This document shows positions 39,346 through 45,955 of a stretch of DNA of 64,000 bases, in pieces. Below the pieces are notes generated by a model that was not told where the DNA came from, did no database searches, and saw only the letters and a list, made by a program, of their open reading frames with translations. Position numbers and translations under genes: made by a program. Within the stretch, counting starts at the first letter, position 1. The number at the start of each line of letters is the position of its first letter. This stretch comes from a virus. Location of the stretch: IMG/VR virus record IMGVR_UViG_3300028734_000012, positions 1-64,000 of that record. One strand, 5' to 3'.

Positions 39346-39397
39346 CTAAACTATGATAATTAAAAATTAGATTGTATATATAAATAAATAAATAATA

Positions 39398-39437
39398 CGC
39401 GGCGACGGGGTTATTTTATATCCCGCCGCCGCCTTTT
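39398..39437 (+). terminator. Strong GC-rich terminator
   Basis: GCGGCGACGGGG/CCCGCCGCCGC stem with a TTATTTTATAT loop, then TTTTT. The most GC-rich stretch in the region. Confidence 0.9.
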
Positions 39438-39452
39438 TATTTAGGAATGAAT

Positions 39453-39503
39453 TTCATATTATAATATGAATATAAGAAGCGAATTGTTATATTATAATAT
39501 GAA
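39453..39503. repeat. Pair of 18-bp palindromes
   Basis: 39453-39470 perfect; 39486-39503 GTTATATTATAATATGAA. Starts 33 bp apart. Confidence 0.85.
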
Positions 39504-39528
39504 TTAGAATATTTATTTTTAAATAAGA

Positions 39529-39557
39529 TTGACAATTAAAAAAACGTATGTTATAAT
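39529..39557 (+). promoter_or_regulatory. Sigma-70 promoter
   Basis: TTGACA (39529-39534), 17 bp, TATAAT (39552-39557). Drives 39589-40162. Confidence 0.9.
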
Positions 39558-39588
39558 ATAATTACAAAAGAAAAGAGGGTATATAATT

Positions 39589-39777
39589 ATGAAATTTATT
39601 GTTGATGAATTACCGAACGGTTGTTCTGAATGCCCCATAAGTAAAAAAGAATACCATGGAAAATTTGGTACTTTTTATAGTTGCCCATTAACTGGTGAAT
39701 CAACTATTGGTGGCTGTAGTTGGATGCAAGGGCAATTAAAAATATGTAAAAGTTGCCCATTAGCTATACTAAAATAA
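39589..39777 (+). CDS. Cys-rich small protein, 62 aa
   Basis: CSECPISKK, YSCPLTGES, GGCSWMQ and CKSCPL: six Cys in CxxC-like spacing, suggesting a structural zinc site. GAGGG site. Similar Cys-rich 'CP' small proteins are common in Firmicute phages. Function unknown. Confidence 0.75.
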   Translation: MKFIVDELPNGCSECPISKKEYHGKFGTFYSCPLTGESTIGGCSWMQGQLKICKSCPLAILK

Positions 39778-39796
39778 AAGAAAAGAGAACCTAATT

Positions 39797-39967
39797 ATGA
39801 AAGATATGATTAAAAGACTTGTAGTATTCACAATCGTTATTCTGGTTGTTATAGCTTGCACTTGGAGACTAACCATGTTATCATTAGGAATAGTAGTCAA
39901 TGACGACACTTGCTACATTACAAGTTACGGGCAAGTAGATGCATATGATTACACACCAAATTTTTAA
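39797..39967 (+). CDS. Membrane protein, one TM, 56 aa
   Basis: MKDMIKRLVVFTIVILVVIA: N-terminal hydrophobic segment (about residues 7-22), then a short polar tail ending DYTPNF. AAAGAG site. No family recognised. Confidence 0.65.
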   Translation: MKDMIKRLVVFTIVILVVIACTWRLTMLSLGIVVNDDTCYITSYGQVDAYDYTPNF

Positions 39968-39982
39968 AGGTGGGTACATATA

Positions 39983-40162
39983 ATGAAACGGAAGTTTATA
40001 TTCTGGTTACTGGTTGATGTTTTCACAATCGGTTTGTTTATCTGGTTTGTTTGGTCTTGCTTGGATGTAAACGCTCATAATAACCTTGGTGATACAAGTA
40101 CCATCAGTACATACAATCTATTCTACATGGCAGAGAGGGCAAGAGATAGCATAATGAGTTGA
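39983..40162 (+). CDS. Membrane protein, one TM, 59 aa
   Basis: N-terminal TM helix (about residues 5-26, Phe/Trp-rich) followed by a polar helix. AGGTGGG site 9 nt upstream. Same operon as the previous one-TM protein and similar in plan. Confidence 0.65.
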   Translation: MKRKFIFWLLVDVFTIGLFIWFVWSCLDVNAHNNLGDTSTISTYNLFYMAERARDSIMS

Positions 40163-40165
40163 CTT

Positions 40166-40196
40166 AGTAGGCGGCAGAAATGCCGCCTATTTTTTA
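40166..40196 (+). terminator. Rho-independent terminator
   Basis: TAGGCGGCA-GAAA-TGCCGCCTA then TTTTTT. Confidence 0.9.
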
Positions 40197-40207
40197 CCTA
40201 TAGTTGT

Positions 40208-40314
40208 TTCATATTACAATATGAATCGTTTTATATTATAATATGAGTTTCACTTCGTTCAACTGATATTTTATGAATCTGCTGTAAAAATCTGTTTTCA
40301 TATTCTAATATGAG
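40208..40314. repeat. Three 18-bp palindromes
   Basis: 40208-40225 perfect type, 40230-40247 TTTATATTATAATATGAG, 40297-40314 TTCATATTCTAATATGAG. Confidence 0.85.
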
Positions 40315-40360
40315 TTGATTATATAAAAATACAATTTCTAAAATAAAGTTTTAATATCTA

Positions 40361-40389
40361 TTGACAATGATTATTTTTCATGTTATTAT
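40361..40389 (+). promoter_or_regulatory. Sigma-70 promoter
   Basis: TTGACA (40361-40366), 17 bp, TATTAT (40384-40389). Confidence 0.85.
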
Positions 40390-40422
40390 ATATATAGAAA
40401 AGAAAAGGAAGTGCAATAATAA

Positions 40423-40716
40423 ATGAGTAAAAGTATATTAATCATTGGGGAGTTCAAGACTAGGAGAAAAGATGTTGCCGTTGGTATTCATATTCCAACT
40501 GATAGGCTGATAACGGAGTTAGACATTGAGGAGATACAAACTAAATTCGTATCGACATTCAATCCTATAAAGGATAAAATCAAGAGATATATTGTTGATG
40601 TTGTACACTGTACGAATACAGAAGAAGAAAAAGACTTGGCTATATCATTCAACAGTATATCTTATAATCAAATGGTTCTACATCTGGAACAGTACGCAAG
40701 AATTGCTAACTTATAA
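40423..40716 (+). CDS. Hypothetical protein, 97 aa
   Basis: AAGGAAG site. IIGEFKTRRKDVAVGIHIPT then helices; soluble. No family recognised. Followed by a 51-aa gene in the same operon. Confidence 0.7.
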   Translation: MSKSILIIGEFKTRRKDVAVGIHIPTDRLITELDIEEIQTKFVSTFNPIKDKIKRYIVDVVHCTNTEEEKDLAISFNSISYNQMVLHLEQYARIANL

Positions 40717-40735
40717 AATAAAGGAGAAAAATATT

Positions 40736-40891
40736 ATGGTAAAAGTTTGTGTTAATGTAATCGGCGCTGATAATCTGACAATGGGTAAGAGGTACGAAAT
40801 AAAAAAAGCAACGCACTCGGATTATGTCAAGGTCAAGAACGATAATGGAAAAGATAAGTGCTATCATAAAATGAGATTTGCGGCTGAATAA
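40736..40891 (+). CDS. Small KOW-like basic protein, 51 aa
   Basis: MVKVCVNVIGADNLTMGKRY... with strands typical of a small beta barrel; Lys-rich. AAGGAG site 9 nt before this ATG, which is why the longer upstream frame is rejected. Function unknown. Confidence 0.7.
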   Translation: MVKVCVNVIGADNLTMGKRYEIKKATHSDYVKVKNDNGKDKCYHKMRFAAE

Positions 40892-40906
40892 GCCGCATTT
40901 TTCTTT
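40879..40906 (+). terminator. Rho-independent terminator
   Basis: GCGGCT-GAATA-AGCCGC then ATTTTT, overlapping the stop codon. Confidence 0.85.
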
Positions 40907-40916
40907 ATATAAACGT

Positions 40917-40966
40917 TTCATATTACAATATGAATACTTATAATTCTTATCATATTCTAATATGAA
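40917..40966. repeat. Pair of 18-bp palindromes
   Basis: 40917-40934 and 40949-40966, starts 32 bp apart. Confidence 0.85.
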
Positions 40967-40992
40967 TTGATAAAATAAAGTTTTAATTAGTG

Positions 40993-41021
40993 TTGACAAT
41001 TGTTATTTTCCATGTTATAAT
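40993..41021 (+). promoter_or_regulatory. Sigma-70 promoter
   Basis: TTGACA (40993-40998), 17 bp, TATAAT (41016-41021). Confidence 0.9.
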
Positions 41022-41054
41022 AAATATAGAAATTAAAGAGAGAAGGATTTAAAA

Positions 41055-41168
41055 ATGACAGTTTACAGAAAAGGTTTGAGGAAAAATTTCATCTATTTGT
41101 ACGAGATGACAATGAAAGAATATCTGGTCAACCGCTACATCTATGGAAGTAAAATATTTAGGAAATAA
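41055..41168 (+). CDS. Small basic protein, 37 aa
   Basis: MTVYRKGLRKNFIYLYEMTM...; Tyr/Lys-rich. GAAGGA site. No family recognised. Confidence 0.6.
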   Translation: MTVYRKGLRKNFIYLYEMTMKEYLVNRYIYGSKIFRK

Positions 41169-41183
41169 AAGGAGTGCAACATT

Positions 41184-41414
41184 ATGTATAAAAAATCAAT
41201 AGCAATATTAGAATTGACAAATTTTAGCGGCATTAAGATTCTAGGCATTGAATACGGAATCAATGATAAGGTAAAATTTTGTTATACTGATGATGAAAAG
41301 GGCGATGGTAGGACTATAACGGCAAAAATCAGATATGATGATGAGGGCAAAAGTTATTTCATATCCTATGGTCATCGTTATGATATTGATGAATTTATAA
41401 GAACAAATTCATAA
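41184..41414 (+). CDS. Hypothetical protein, 76 aa
   Basis: AAGGAG site. Strand-rich with DDEGKSYFISYGHRYDIDEF at the C-terminus. No family recognised. Confidence 0.7.
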   Translation: MYKKSIAILELTNFSGIKILGIEYGINDKVKFCYTDDEKGDGRTITAKIRYDDEGKSYFISYGHRYDIDEFIRTNS

Positions 41415-41420
41415 TTAATA

Positions 41421-41450
41421 AGCCCGTGAGGGCTTATTTTTTTACCTATA
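41421..41450 (+). terminator. Rho-independent terminator
   Basis: AAGCCC-GTGA-GGGCTT then ATTTTTTT. Confidence 0.9.
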
Positions 41451-41457
41451 AATGAGT

Positions 41458-41541
41458 TTCATATTACAATATGAAATAGATTAATCTTTATCACATTACA
41501 ATATGAAATACCCTTCACTTCAATTCATATTAGAATATGAA
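41458..41541. repeat. Three 18-bp palindromes
   Basis: 41458-41475, 41490-41507 and 41524-41541, evenly spaced (32 and 34 bp). Confidence 0.9.
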
Positions 41542-41585
41542 ATATAAATTGAAAATTCAATTCTAAAATAAATATTTTAATTCGC

Positions 41586-41614
41586 TTGACAAATGTCATA
41601 AAACATGGTAATAT
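41586..41614 (+). promoter_or_regulatory. Sigma-70 promoter
   Basis: GCTTGACAAAT: TTGACA (41586-41591), 17 bp, TAATAT (41609-41614). Confidence 0.8.
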
Positions 41615-41673
41615 ATATATAGACCTAAAAGAAAAGACGTAAAAAATAAAGAATAGAAAAGAAGGATTTTAAA

Positions 41674-42009
41674 ATGTTTGGATTACCTACAAAATTTACA
41701 AAGCACGAAGTTATGGTTGGACTTAATGATAAGGTCACTAAAACGCAGTTAGTTCCTACAATCGAAGCTTTTAAGGCGGCATCAAGTATCGTAGCAAGAT
41801 ACTACGACGGAGCGAGTATATATCAAGGCAACGGAGTTTATAAGCACGACGACGGCACAGTCGTATTTGAGGAATCACTCAAAATTGATATTCTGGTATT
41901 CGATAAAAAGAATGATAACATTGACGGGCTGATTGAGGAATTGAAATTAAAACTGAATCAAGAGAGCGTAGCAATCCAAACAAGCCGAGTTTCAAGCCGC
42001 TTAATGTAA
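41674..42009 (+). CDS. Hypothetical protein, 111 aa
   Basis: AAGGA site. GNGVYKHDDGTVVFEESLKI in the middle and LKLKLNQESVAI near the end recall small phage proteins with a single alpha/beta domain. Monocistronic; last plus-strand gene before the minus islet. Confidence 0.75.
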   Translation: MFGLPTKFTKHEVMVGLNDKVTKTQLVPTIEAFKAASSIVARYYDGASIYQGNGVYKHDDGTVVFEESLKIDILVFDKKNDNIDGLIEELKLKLNQESVAIQTSRVSSRLM

Positions 42010-42013
42010 TTAT

Positions 42014-42050
42014 AAGGCATACGGAAAATAAACCGTATGCCTTATTTTTG
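42014..42050 (+). terminator. Rho-independent terminator
   Basis: AAGGCATACGG/CCGTATGCCTT stem then ATTTTTG. Confidence 0.9.
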
Positions 42051-42088
42051 GGTTCATGTGTTAAAACATTAACAATCATATGGGTAAT

Positions 42089-42316
42089 TTCATATTACAA
42101 TATGAATCATGGGCTGTAAAAATTTCCAAAACTTTATCCCTCAAAAGTTTCCATAGACTAAGCGTTTCATATTACAATATGAATTATGAATCGTTAAGGT
42201 AAAACGGTAATATGGTAATATGGTAACGCTTTAAAGTAGTAACGCTTTAACTTGATAAAGTGGTAAATCATTAAAACATATTTACTTACTATGTTAATTT
42301 CATATTACAATATGAA
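42089..42316. repeat. Three palindromes and short direct repeats
   Basis: Palindromes (all TTACAATAT centre) at 42089-42106, 42166-42183 and 42299-42316, the rightmost in the window. Between them GGTAAT/C repeats every 8 bp from 42206 (three units) and AACGCTTTAA occurs twice (42225-42234, 42241-42250). The 357 bp 42010-42366 contain no gene. Confidence 0.85.
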
Positions 42317-42324
42317 TCGTTTTG

Positions 42325-42365
42325 GGCAAAAAAAATAAGCCGCATATTTCAGCGGCTTATTTTCA
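42325..42365 (-). terminator. Rho-independent terminator
   Basis: AATAAGCCGCTGAAA...GCGGCTTATT stem with T-run on the minus strand, just after the stop at 42367. Confidence 0.9.
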
Positions 42366-42366
42366 A

Positions 42367-42516
42367 TTATCTGCCTAATAATATGTCAGAATCATATTCC
42401 TCATTATTATTGAATGCTATCCATTCAGCGGCTTTTTCTTCACTCATACCCTGTTCCATCCAATAATCAATTTTTTCAAGGTAATTCATTTCATCATAGT
42501 TCATAATAATAACCAT
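42367..42516 (-). CDS. Small helical protein, 49 aa
   Basis: MNYDEMNYLEKIDYWMEQGM...: acidic, helical; the start may instead be 42504 (MNYDEM...). No family recognised. Last gene of the minus islet. Confidence 0.6.
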   Translation of the reverse strand: MVIIMNYDEMNYLEKIDYWMEQGMSEEKAAEWIAFNNNEEYDSDILLGR

Positions 42517-42530
42517 CTTTCAAATTAAAA

Positions 42531-42554
42531 TTAAGCCGCCCGTAGGCGGCTTAT
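42531..42554 (-). terminator. Rho-independent terminator
   Basis: AAGCCGCC-TACG-GGCGGCTT then AATTTTAATTT on the minus strand, directly after the KKK peptide stop. Confidence 0.8.
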
Positions 42555-42558
42555 TGGA

Positions 42559-42603
42559 TTACTTTTTTTTACCGAATAACAAATACAATGCCATTAAAAA
42601 CAA
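42559..42603 (-). CDS. Tiny hydrophobic KKK-tail peptide, 14 aa
   Basis: With a TTG start: MFLMALYLLFGKKK; with the later ATG: MALYLLFGKKK. An AAGGCGG site lies upstream. Third member of the family, on the opposite strand from the other two. Confidence 0.5.
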   Translation of the reverse strand: MFLMALYLLFGKKK

Positions 42604-42625
42604 AACATCACCGCCTTATAAGAAT

Positions 42626-42648
42626 AAGCGCGGTTATTCACCGCGCTT
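42626..42648 (-). terminator. Possible terminator
   Basis: AAGCGCGGT/ACCGCGCTT stem overlapping the amidoligase stop; the following minus-strand tract is ATTCTTAT, not a clean T-run. Confidence 0.5.
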
Positions 42649-43543
42649 TGCTGTTGTTGCGTTCGCTTCTCATACATAATGCTTTACCAGTTGCGTATTT
42701 TTTGAAAAGTTCAATAAGTTCATTCGCAGTTTCATCAATGTCGTTAAAATAATCATCTTTGCAGAATTGGTCAACCAATAACATTATCTCTTTACACATG
42801 TTCATAAGATAAAAATATTGATTGACGTTATTGAATTTTGCAAGTCTAAATTCTAAACAACATTCATTTTTGAAAGTATCGTTTCTAATGTTTAACCAAT
42901 ACCCATGCGTAAATGAAATACTTGTAAATTCAGCATAATTTGTAAAGTATCTACCGAACACCCGTTCTGTTAGATATCTGTTTTCTTTCATATAATATGA
43001 AAGTGGTGCAAATAATTTTTCCGAGTTAGCTTTTAAAATTCTTGCGAACCGATTATCCCATGTGGTGCGGCTAATGTTGATATGATGACCACAGTTACTA
43101 GCGGTTAAGTCAACTATTTCGGATATTCCTTGAATACGATTTTTGTATCCGTGTAGTGAAGTCCGTCGCTCTTCTTTATATTCACAATCGACGGTGCAAT
43201 CATGAGTAGGTAATAAATGATATTGGCTTGCCATATATGCATTTATTTCCTCTTGTGTTTCAAGGTGAACGCCATTTACATTTGTACCGTTGTATTTATA
43301 AGCGCATTCCCATTCTACAGCAATTTGCATTTTTGACTTTGTTTCAAGTCCTATGAGATTATCAACCTCATCATTATAGGATGATGAGCCGTTGCGCGTG
43401 TCATTATTTGCGCATTCGTTACAAGTGTAACGAGTTTCGCCGCAACCCTTTGTAGGAATTGCAATGTAGTCAATTCCCTTTGTTCCCGTGATTTGTTTAC
43501 CGCATTTACGGCAAAACGTACCGATTCTAATTTTTGCGTTCAT
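42638..43543 (-). CDS. Amidoligase-family protein, divergent paralogue 6
   Basis: 301 aa. Zinc ribbon FCRKCGK...YTCNECAN (residues 10-43), then a divergent core: AVEWECAYKY replaces GFELE, an acidic CTVDCEYKEERR region, CGHHINISR for the His motif, CCLEFRLAKF for the RxEFR motif, and the shared C-terminal LIELFKKYATGKA. The least conserved of the six, but acidic and His residues remain. Weak GGA site. Confidence 0.8.
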   Translation of the reverse strand: MNAKIRIGTFCRKCGKQITGTKGIDYIAIPTKGCGETRYTCNECANNDTRNGSSSYNDEVDNLIGLETKSKMQIAVEWECAYKYNGTNVNGVHLETQEEINAYMASQYHLLPTHDCTVDCEYKEERRTSLHGYKNRIQGISEIVDLTASNCGHHINISRTTWDNRFARILKANSEKLFAPLSYYMKENRYLTERVFGRYFTNYAEFTSISFTHGYWLNIRNDTFKNECCLEFRLAKFNNVNQYFYLMNMCKEIMLLVDQFCKDDYFNDIDETANELIELFKKYATGKALCMRSERNNSKAR

Positions 43544-43579
43544 TTTAATTTTTCATTCCTTTATTTTTTAATTTTTGCC

Positions 43580-43603
43580 CATATGAGATTATATAAGCGG
43601 ATA
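43580..43603. repeat. 24-bp inverted repeat, left arm
   Basis: CATATGAGATTATATAAGCG plus GATA; exact reverse complement at 43872-43895. Both arms flank the 78-aa gene and lie in the leaders of the two minus-strand genes. Confidence 0.95.
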
Positions 43604-43617
43604 TTTTTTTTATTTGA

Positions 43618-43854
43618 TTATGCTACAGTCAATGTGTAAATACCATCATAAGTGACCTTGCAATTGACTACAGATTGAATTTGCTCAACTTGTGAACGCT
43701 TGAAACAATATGTTTCTTTTTTGTGTTTTAGTTCTGTAATACAATCTTTTACAATTTGCTCAAAATAGTTATAACCTTTATTCTCTGTTTGTTCGCTCTT
43801 ATCGGTATCTAATATGCTATCTACTAACTCTTCAATATTAACATCTTTATTCAT
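43618..43854 (-). CDS. Hypothetical protein, 78 aa
   Basis: GGATG site. Acidic helical N-terminal half (NIEELVDSILDTDKSEQTEN), basic and strand-rich C-terminal half. Enclosed by the 24-bp inverted repeat. Upstream of amidoligase 6. No family recognised. Confidence 0.7.
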   Translation of the reverse strand: MNKDVNIEELVDSILDTDKSEQTENKGYNYFEQIVKDCITELKHKKETYCFKRSQVEQIQSVVNCKVTYDGIYTLTVA

Positions 43855-43871
43855 CTTTAAACATCCTTTAT

Positions 43872-43895
43872 TATCCGCTTATATAATCTCATATG
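43872..43895. repeat. 24-bp inverted repeat, right arm
   Basis: Mirror of 43580-43603, 18 bp before the start of the 78-aa gene; contains TATAAT/ATTATA boxes usable as -10 elements on either strand. Confidence 0.95.
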
Positions 43896-45300
43896 GTAAC
43901 ATTAATTTGTCGTAACTACCTTGCACTTATGGCATGAAGTAGGACTATAACACTACAGTCACAGTTACACGCTATACACTCTCGTTACTCATTAATGCTT
44001 ATTCTATTATCAAAGTACAATGGCGCTTATTAGACCATGTGAATGTGAATCACTTCCCTTGCTTATTCGTTTTTTGGAATATCTTAATAATAAACTGTTT
44101 TCATTTGTTCGTCAATAGTTATTTCAAATATTTTTTTATTTATTCGTAATTTATTTTTTTATTTATTTCATTAATTAAGAATACAATTTAGATATAACAA
44201 TAGTTAATTAACAATGTCATTACAAGCCCGTAAAGGGTCATTGTAGGCATTATGTATCATACATGCCATTAGTTACACCCATGATAACAACGTGCCTTGC
44301 AAGCCCTATGTAAAGCCCTATTGTAAAGGACTTATGTTAAACAATTAACAACGTGTTATATGTTACATTACATCTCATATTATAATGTGATGAGTACTAG
44401 TTATTGATATTACATTACTAACAAACAATTAGTTAAACTAAATATCTTTTAGGTCAACCCGTATCATGCTATGCTACAATGCTATGATGACCACATGCAA
44501 GGCATGTTGTAACAATGTTGCTACGTGTGTGTGTAACAATGATTACAAGTCACTAGAATAATACAAACAGTGTTAAAACAGTTTAGGGTATAGATTATAC
44601 TCTAAAATAAAAATGCCTTAATGAGCCGTTTAAACGCTCGTAATCGCATGTTGTTATAATGGCACGTTGTAACACATGCCTTTCAAGCCGTACGATAGTA
44701 TCAATACAGCGTGTAATACTGTGATTATACAATGCGTATAATTCCCTCAACTGTATTACTGTAGTACTGTATTAAGTATATGATACAACACATTGAAGAG
44801 TGTCAATGTATATTTATGTAATGCATATACATTTGTATGATTATACATTATGATTGTATGTGTTTATGCATATTGCATATACAAACAATGTATTATTGTA
44901 CAATGTCACCACGGGGGACGGGTGCGAACCCAAAATGAATAAATATTCATGTATATTCAATGTATATTTATGCATGGGGGGCTTTAGCACTTTAGCGTGT
45001 TGAAGCGCGGAACAGGGCATAGTAGCTACTAAGCATACATACTATAAAACGATATAGTCCATATAAGACAGTATACAGACACATGAACGATATACCCTAT
45101 ATACATACTGGCTAACGATATCAACCATAAGCCATAGAATCAACCGATATACTATATATACATTCAATTTATTTCACTTTTATTCCCTATATACTGTATA
45201 TACCCTATTTTAAAAAATACTGGGACTGTTTTTCAAAACGATATACCATATAAATGTATTAATAAAGAATTGAATTAAATATATTAAAAGTTTATTTAAA
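43896..45300. other. Gene-free, repeat-rich 1.4-kb region (origin candidate)
   Basis: No frame with a convincing start on either strand. Left part: many ACATGCC/GGCATGT and CAAGCC words, including the hairpin ACATGC-AAG-GCATGT. Middle: TGTATA/TATACA-rich stretch (44760-44910) and an isolated GGGGGACGGGTGCG patch (44913-44930). Right part: five (A)ACGATAT words (45047, 45085, 45113, 45142, 45236). A degenerate palindrome CTCATATTATAATGTGAT lies at 44374-44391. It separates divergent transcription units. Confidence 0.6.
45047..45247. repeat. Iteron-like AACGATATA(CC) repeats
   Basis: AAACGATATAGTCC (45047), GAACGATATACCCTATA (45085), TAACGATATCAACC (45113), AACCGATATACTATA (45142) and AAAACGATATACC (45235). 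Same orientation; spacing 28-94 bp. Confidence 0.6.
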
Positions 45301-45306
45301 AACTAC

Positions 45307-45335
45307 TTGACAAATTAATTCGTTTGATATATAAT
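45307..45335 (+). promoter_or_regulatory. Sigma-70 promoter
   Basis: ACTTGACAAAT: TTGACA (45307-45312), 17 bp, TATAAT (45330-45335). Drives the operon 45378-48178. Confidence 0.9.
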
Positions 45336-45377
45336 ATGAGCAAGTAGAAAAGAGAGAAAAAAAGGGGAAACAAAAAA

Positions 45378-45944
45378 ATGGAATATATGATAACGGATGG
45401 CATCAATTACATAGCCGTTTCGTCTAGCGGTTCAGTTGCTACAGATGACTTTACACTCGCACAGCACTTTTCCTTTTTAAAGGCAAACAATTTTGTAAAA
45501 GCATTACCCATTGTGCTTAGAGATTATCAATGGAGAGTTGAACCCCTAAGTGTATCAGCAGACGGTAGCGCCTTTACTAATCCGTTTGGTGATGATTCTT
45601 ATAGTATATCTGATAAGGTAGATGAACTTTCAGATTTCTCTAAGAAACTTATTGAATATGAAAAATACCTACTAGCGGAACTATCTAAAACAGATTTAGC
45701 AATTGTTGATATTGAACATGCCGCTGAATTTCAAAATCTCAATGTTGTAAAAGGATACAAACTTTATAAGTTGTTACAAGAAAAAAGAATTAGGCGCAGA
45801 CATATCAAGAATGAGATAGAAGGAACAAGAATTGTTATGAGTAATAAAATGACAGCCTATGCTTCTGATGCAATTTCAAAATCAATTGCAAAATTGGATG
45901 AAAAAAAATATGCCCCTAGAGTTTTAAAAGAACTCTTTATATAA
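45378..45944 (+). CDS. Hypothetical protein, 188 aa
   Basis: GGGG site. Strand-rich N-terminal ~65 residues (YQWRVEPLSVSADGSAFTNP), then a long helical, probably coiled-coil region (75-188). This architecture recurs in gut phage proteins of unknown function. First gene of the right-hand operon. Confidence 0.75.
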   Translation: MEYMITDGINYIAVSSSGSVATDDFTLAQHFSFLKANNFVKALPIVLRDYQWRVEPLSVSADGSAFTNPFGDDSYSISDKVDELSDFSKKLIEYEKYLLAELSKTDLAIVDIEHAAEFQNLNVVKGYKLYKLLQEKRIRRRHIKNEIEGTRIVMSNKMTAYASDAISKSIAKLDEKKYAPRVLKELFI

Positions 45945-45955
45945 GGAGAAGTAAA

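Larger units (their letters stand above)
39160..39375 (+). repeat. Degenerate tandem duplication with GC-rich hairpins and tiny frames
   Basis: Unit 1 (about 39160-39255) and unit 2 (about 39256-39375) share a GC-rich head (GCCGCGGC / GCGCGGC, each able to form hairpins such as TTGGC-GCACA-GCCAA and GCGGCT-ACA-GCCGC), a ribosome binding site, an ATG peptide ending G-F-x, a TAG stop, then CTAGACAT/CTAAACTAT and an ATTAGA tail. Confidence 0.6.

Noticed and set aside
39160-39375. Integron attC or transposon ends in the GC-rich units
   Set aside because: No integrase or transposase, no core-site pattern, and a promoter plus terminator frame the segment as one transcript.
33389-42316. Repeated palindromes as a CRISPR array
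   Set aside because: Repeats are 18-bp symmetric sites scattered between operons, without uniform spacers or cas genes.
44600-44960. Short frames in the 1.4-kb gene-free region
   Set aside because: None has a ribosome binding site or reasonable composition; stops are frequent in all six frames.
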